The translations under genes and the position numbers were made by a program. From NCBI RefSeq assembly GCF_932274485.2, contig NC_065881.2:59220702-59284701 (forward strand): DNA of 64,000 nt. Reading direction: 5' to 3'. The notes beneath the pieces are model-generated. The model did no database searches. It saw nothing but the letters and a program-made list of their open reading frames with translations, and was not told the DNA's origin. The DNA comes from Patella vulgata. Lineage: Eukaryota > Mollusca > Gastropoda > Patellidae. Shown here piece after piece: positions 58,520-64,000 of the stretch. The stretch's first letter is position 1. Every line of letters begins with the position of its first letter.

Positions 58520-60719
58520 ATTTTTTTAGTTTATTCCGATCATCTTAACTACAAAGAACCCAACATGTCACAATCTTCTCATAAAAAATATTGAAGGGAG
58601 TGGGTGGTAGGTGGGAAGCTTGTTACGCCCGGTCATGGCTGTTTTCATCCTTGTATACCTCCAGAAAATGTCAAACAATTTCTTTACTTCTAAACCAAAA
58701 TGTAAGCAATCTAGTAAATTAAATTAAATAATGATGTATCCAGTACAAAATAAATAGTGTAATATCTGGTAGGGTAGAAATACAGCATCTTGATAAATGG
58801 ACGATGATAGTATTTCACGAAATTTAGCAATTTTTGGCCCGAAGTGCAACCGAATCAAATATATCATACGACGCAGTTCTATGGGTCGCTTGTTATTGTC
58901 ACACTATTTCAAAAACAATTTAATTTGCGTTTTAAAATAAACTCATACCATAGCTAATAAATATACTGACAATGGGGAATAATTAGTGAAGGCCATAATA
59001 ATATCATTATACATAAGTGTTCTTTTGCACAAATCCCGCCAGCCATATTACTACAGTATATACACTACTTCTTTTTGAAGTATTACGATTAAAATAGGGT
59101 ATTCGGGTTTTTTTTTGGACCACCCAATATATTAGACAGACACCATCTATATCGTTATTACAGAATTAAACACGATTTAAAAGACACAGTAAGACTTTAG
59201 TTTCAGATGGATGATTGTCAATTTTGTTTTTAAAAATTATAACCAGATTATTAAAATTAGAACCTCCTTCTGCGTGTCTTTAAAAAAAATCCTTTTGAAC
59301 TTTAAACTCAGGACGAGTTTCATGATTTATTGATGAAATAATAAGTTGGAATATCTGAGGTGATTTTGGTTACGGTGATATGTACTAGATATGCTTCATA
59401 GTTATGTTACTTCAAGTTTGTGAATATTAAAGTTTCTGTGGTTAACCGCATACAAACTATGTATCAAAGGCATGGTCAGGTGTGGACGACGAAATGTTTT
59501 GGAAAAGTTGGAGCCGGGCAAACAGTTGACATGAAAGTCAATGGCTAAATTGATGGTGGTCTGCACACGTCTCACCATTACAGTTATTTCCCTTGAACAA
59601 TATATGCTAAGAAAACTGCCAAACACAAATCCTTTCTTTGCTGTAAAATTGTATTGGTACCTTGTTTATGTTACGAAAAAAGCGCCCTTGGCCATACCAT
59701 ACATAATAAATAATATACCTAGTAACAATAATCAGTAAAGAGGAAGAAGATGCATACTAATACTACAATTTCGGGAATGATCTGCAGCAAAGTGTTCCAC
59801 AAAGAGATTTTGAATATATTTTCGATTTTCAGTAGTTTTAGCATGAAAACAGCAGGGATCCACACATATACTTGCACCTGGCAATATTCACACCCCTCGT
59901 ATTTCGTATTTCAGATGTAATCACAAAAACATTTTTTTTTGTGTTACCAATTACCATAAGGTAATAGTGTGATAATCGCTAACATAATTAATGTTTATTA
60001 AATTGATAATTCGAAGAGTATTCTTGATAACGTTAAAGATACTACTCTTTGACATGTCAGTTTTAATTACAGTATTATTTTAGGTTAATCCTGTTATTTG
60101 ATTTTCCTTAAATAACGGAATTGACAAAAAGTAACTAGGTTAGATCCGTTACTATGTGCAATAGCTGGCATATCAGTACTATATGGTAATGTATATTAAA
60201 GCTGCAATTTCATATTTTTAAGTTATATTTTTTAAATTTATTAAAATAAAGCCTTAAAATAGATGGTATCCATAAACCGTCGTACCTTGTTAAAGAATAA
60301 TATTATTAATACTATAAGTCACTATTGCCAGCTGAGAAATTGGCAAAAATATCATTTTCAACTTCAAATTCCAACGTTTGAAGGTAGCTAATGCATGGTG
60401 GCAATAGGAAAACAAGGGAGGTAATTGTGTTATTATTTCCTGTAGCAATGATTTTTAAGGGTGGGAAATAATGCCCATGGTCGTATAATAGTGAGTTGAT
60501 AACCACTTGAGCAAAAGACATAGAAATAATTATGTTTTGACTTTCTTAGAAAATATGAAATTATCGCTTTAAAGAATAGAGAATCCTCTGAAGTCTGTTA
60601 TATACGAAGGGAAATTACACTTCTAAGATATGATGAAGTAAATTTATTGTGTTGACTAGAGGTAAAACCCCATTCCATTTTATTCAAGATTATTGGCTTC
60701 AGTTTGCATGATTTCTATA
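58520..60719. other. Intergenic
   Basis: No gene assigned. Minus frame 59402-59626 (MVRRVQTTINLAIDFHVNCL...) resembles coding sequence in composition but matches no family I know and has no clear splice sites. Confidence 0.4.
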
Positions 60720-61605
60720 CGTTTACGTGTATTACGCCGTCGCCACAGTCCTCCTGTATGTCCACACCTCACGTCCGTTCACATTTTGTTTGTGGACAAA
60801 AGTTTTATCCGATTTTGACGAAACATAAAATATATGTTTATATCCCAAAGATCTCGGTTCTTTTGATATTGGTACGTATCGGGCAGTATTTTCGATAAAT
60901 CGCGTTGTTAGCTTGTGGACCCTCTAAAGGTAAAATTTTTATCCTATTTTAATGAAACTTAAAATGGTTCCTTTCGATATTCGTGCATATCGGACCGTAA
61001 CTTCCTGGATCATGGCTTCTGATTGTATAAAAAATCACATTTCTTTTAGCTGATTTTAAAAACCGTTCAGATATATCTTACACCATAATTACGAATGAGT
61101 TCGATTTTGGTGCGCACCGGGACCCACAATTCTAATCTTATTTAGATGAAACTGGAAATATTAATGCGCAACAGAGCTGGGATGAGTTTAATTTGGGCAT
61201 TCTCGAGTTATTCCCCGTTCTGGCCGTGATAAAGACTATAGTCTTGTGGCCGTGATAAAGACTATAGTCTTGTGGCCGTGATAAAGACTATAGTCTTTAA
61301 CATGTTTTTATTTCAAATTTGGTTTGAAGCATTTGGGTCATGAGAGGATGAACCATGTCGATAAATAGCAGTCCGCGACCCTTTGTTATGCCCCCTTAGC
61401 TGAACACATTTTAAATACCACAGAGGCCACAGTTTTCAACGCATTTATTTAATATTTGATGTGTACAATTCGGGTCATGGGAGGAAGAACCATACTCCGT
61501 TCGTGAAAATCTTGTGAACGCGATGTGAAGCACTGGGGCAATGAGAGGATGAGCCCTGTTGATTTTCCCTGTCTTCCGCCTATCTATTGCAAAATTTGGG
61601 CGTAT
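60720..61605 (+). repeat. Family S copy, degenerate, with repeat D inserted
   Basis: TTTATCCGATTTTGACGAAA, CCAAAGATCTCGGTTC and GCATATCGGACCGTAACTTC, ending ATTGCAAAATTTGGGCGTAT. Repeat D motifs occupy 61300-61560. Confidence 0.7.
61221..61298. repeat. Three exact 26-bp units, each with a small palindrome
   Basis: TGGCCGTGATAAAGACTATA plus GTCTTG at 61221, 61247 and 61273. AAGACTATAGTCTT within each unit is self-complementary. Confidence 0.92.
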
Positions 61606-63640
61606 CTTGCATAGCAAAAGCTTGTTAAAATTGAAAATGGCATATATCATTTGACATTTTAATCATTTGCCATAATAATTACTGTATAAAAATGCCCTGA
61701 TCTGAATAGTCATGAAAAGGTTATATCAAATTCATTGGTAATTAAATCTTTCAACTATATGCTTGCTTCTGTTAAAATGCCATCACTGTTGCACGTTTTG
61801 TTTGTCAAAGTCCATAACTAAAAACTTTATTATTGTAAATTTAGCTTTACAATACTATTCACAATAATAAAAGTGGCTATTAAATAATATGCCAATCACG
61901 CGAGGAACGTTAGTATCTGGTAATCATCGTTAGTATCTGGTGATCCATCCACCAGATATTAAATTTTGATTTGTAAACGTGTCGAAAAACTAAATATATA
62001 TATAAGAGTCACTATAGCAAGGAATAAGGGAGCCGTTTTAATGGTATATATTAATAATTGATTCTTTTGACATTCTATATTTACATGTACATAATGATCT
62101 CTTAGAGACTACGTCAAAACTACACGGAAAACTGGATTGTAAACTACACTGTCCTCTAGCCAACTTTCTATTATCACAATGTTCTGCCAAGAAGAGTTCT
62201 TTATATGTCAGACACTTAAATTTATTCCCATAATCTACAACAATACGCAACACTGCATACCAGTATAGACAAACTGATAAGTCCAGAAGTTCACGTGATC
62301 TGAACGCGGGCTAAAATATCAGAAGATACTGTGTAACAAAACTTAAAGGAAACTCAATTAACATGTGATATTAACCCAATTGCTATATTTATGCCTTTTT
62401 GTTAACCATTTATTGGTACCCGTGTTACTCTGGAGCTTATTGTGTTAATATACGTTAGTTAATCCAGCCCTTAATCTTGTTACCATCTCCTTACGATACT
62501 TTTATATATAACGTTTCAATCAATGTACTAATCCGAATATTACAATGAATCCATTATGGCATAAACTGGCATACCAGAAGATGGTGACCGCCGTTGATAT
62601 TTGAGTGTGGGATTATTGTAATTCATTTCAAGGTGTCATACTAAGCTGTCATTGACAGGCTGTAAGTCTTAGACTTTGTAGCAAATTTATTGATTTCTGA
62701 ATAGCAATGAAAAAGAATATACCAAGACCAAACGGAAGAGGAATTTTCTCGCTAATTGAAAGGATTTTCCTTAATTCTATATGCGATTAATGTTAATTTT
62801 CAATATGCTGTGACACTGTCAACAAAATATGTTGTTGTTACACTGTTATCTATAGACTGGCACCGATGTTATGAGGTTTGTTGACATATATAATTATAAA
62901 GAGATCGGAAATGTCAATCCAAATGATGAAAGAACTTAGTGTGAGTCTAAATGGATTTATCCACTCATCCTGCCGACTAGAATTATAAAGACTCATAGAA
63001 CAAATATAACGCACTTCTGTCCCAAGTTTGTCTTTGGTGGAAAGTAAATGAAATGGCGTTTAACGACGTCCTACTGCGCTGCTCCAGTGGCATTGATGGT
63101 TAAAAAAAAAAAAAATTAAAACCACCGCTTTCCTTCTAAAATTCTATGGATACCGCATCTGGTACTGGTCATTGCTTATATCTAGTTAGCTCATTTACAA
63201 AATAAAAATTTACGCTACTGGAAAATCCATTATCCCCAAAATAATTTAAACATCCATAACCATGGATTGTCTAAACAATGCCCATTTTTATTAACGACCT
63301 GTCTTCGTAGTGGAATCTTGATTTTAAAGCAATAATACTGGAGTACAAATCCCGATCTAATGATTTCCCACGTGTAAGCAGAAAGCAATGGCTTGGTTGT
63401 GTAATGAAAATCATTTATCTAATTTTATGCATCGTCATAATAACAACTAAGGGTTTATCAGACTGGCCATCAAATATGGCGTCATTTCCTTCGGCCTGCC
63501 TAAAACCATCAAAATTTGATTAACTTATTTAACGATACGGAAAGTTCATGCCAAAATCGTGTCCCCTGTCACGCCTAGAACTGGCCAAGTTTGTAATACG
63601 TGACCACCTGTTGCGAAGTAATTGTCATACAAGTGAAATC
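61606..63640. other. Intergenic
   Basis: No gene. CGTTAGTATCTGGT occurs twice at 61908-61940 beside an inverted ACCAGATA. A SINE A scrap lies at 63047-63085. Confidence 0.45.
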
Positions 63641-63646
63641 TTGGTT

Positions 63647-63648
<2 letters not shown>

Positions 63649-63682
<34 letters not shown>
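63649..63682. repeat. (TA)n microsatellite
   Basis: About 17 uninterrupted TA units. To the window end (64000) nothing else is recognised. Confidence 0.95.
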
Positions 63683-63688
<6 letters not shown>

Positions 63689-64000
63689 CTTAAATGTGTA
63701 TGATAGTGATCGATAATAAACTATTGTCCTGGGGCCTTTATGGGGCTGCGTATTCACAGCTTTGTTTTTAGTAATGATCGTTATTATACCCAGCTTTTGT
63801 TACACGACAAGTCAACAACGTTAATCGACAGGTGACACTCGGGACTGAGTAGCCGACTATAACAATCTGTCAGAACATTTATAATATATTATTGGCACAG
63901 ACGAACTATTCCGCCATTGTTTTTCAAGTTAGCAACTTAATCGTACGGTGGTGTATTAAATCCCTTAATCTATTTTATTGGCGGGTATAAACTGAATATA

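Noticed and set aside
59402-59626. Minus-strand 74-codon frame beginning near EITVMVRRVQTT
   Set aside because: No recognisable domain and no good acceptor/donor pair. It could be an unknown small gene or exon, but is not supportable.

Overview
This is an AT-rich, intron-rich, repeat-dense animal nuclear sequence. I read it as lophotrochozoan and probably molluscan. That rests on long introns with GT/AG junctions, an invertebrate STRA6 homologue, a prostanoid-receptor-like GPCR, and many short dispersed repeats (tRNA-headed SINEs, MITEs, satellite-filled inverted-repeat elements) of a kind familiar from mollusc genomes. The species is not determined.

Three host genes can be supported. (1) A STRA6-type retinoid-uptake receptor lies on the + strand from about 2914 to 31683. 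It has 18 exons; 17 are solid and join in frame at every junction, and the first, short exon is inferred. The spliced product would be about 646 residues. (2) A glucosamine-6-phosphate deaminase (GNPDA) lies on the - strand with an intron-free 270-codon reading frame at 17927-18739. It sits wholly inside the 6-kb intron 11 of STRA6, and a 391-base intron in its 5' untranslated region ends exactly at the ATG. (3) A class A GPCR with prostanoid-receptor features lies on the - strand in three coding exons (46252-45443, 41574-41376, 39941-39844; 368 residues).

Layout. 1-335 is the start of a LINE on the - strand. 600-2457 is a tandem array carrying an exact-edged 827-bp duplication just upstream of STRA6. 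2914-31683 is STRA6, its introns loaded with repeats including two PIF/Harbinger remnants and a 1.5-kb satellite-filled element with inverted termini. 31686-32270 holds two minisatellites just after the STRA6 stop. 34899-36429 is a complete-looking Tc1/mariner element with perfect 34-bp terminal repeats and an open 339-codon DD34E transposase. 36880-38118 is a MITE/SINE/MITE cluster. 39.6-46.3 kb is the GPCR. 46.3-64 kb has no recognised host gene but holds SINEs, MITEs, an 85-bp-arm palindrome, a foldback element, and a deleted Tc1 relative (57949-58515) that keeps the transposase tail.

Functionally, STRA6 and the GPCR are membrane proteins of lipid-signal biology (retinoid uptake, prostanoid-type sensing), and GNPDA is a cytosolic amino-sugar enzyme. 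Nothing shows that the three work together. I recognised no retrovirus-like or Polinton-like element, CRISPR array, rRNA gene or functional tRNA gene.
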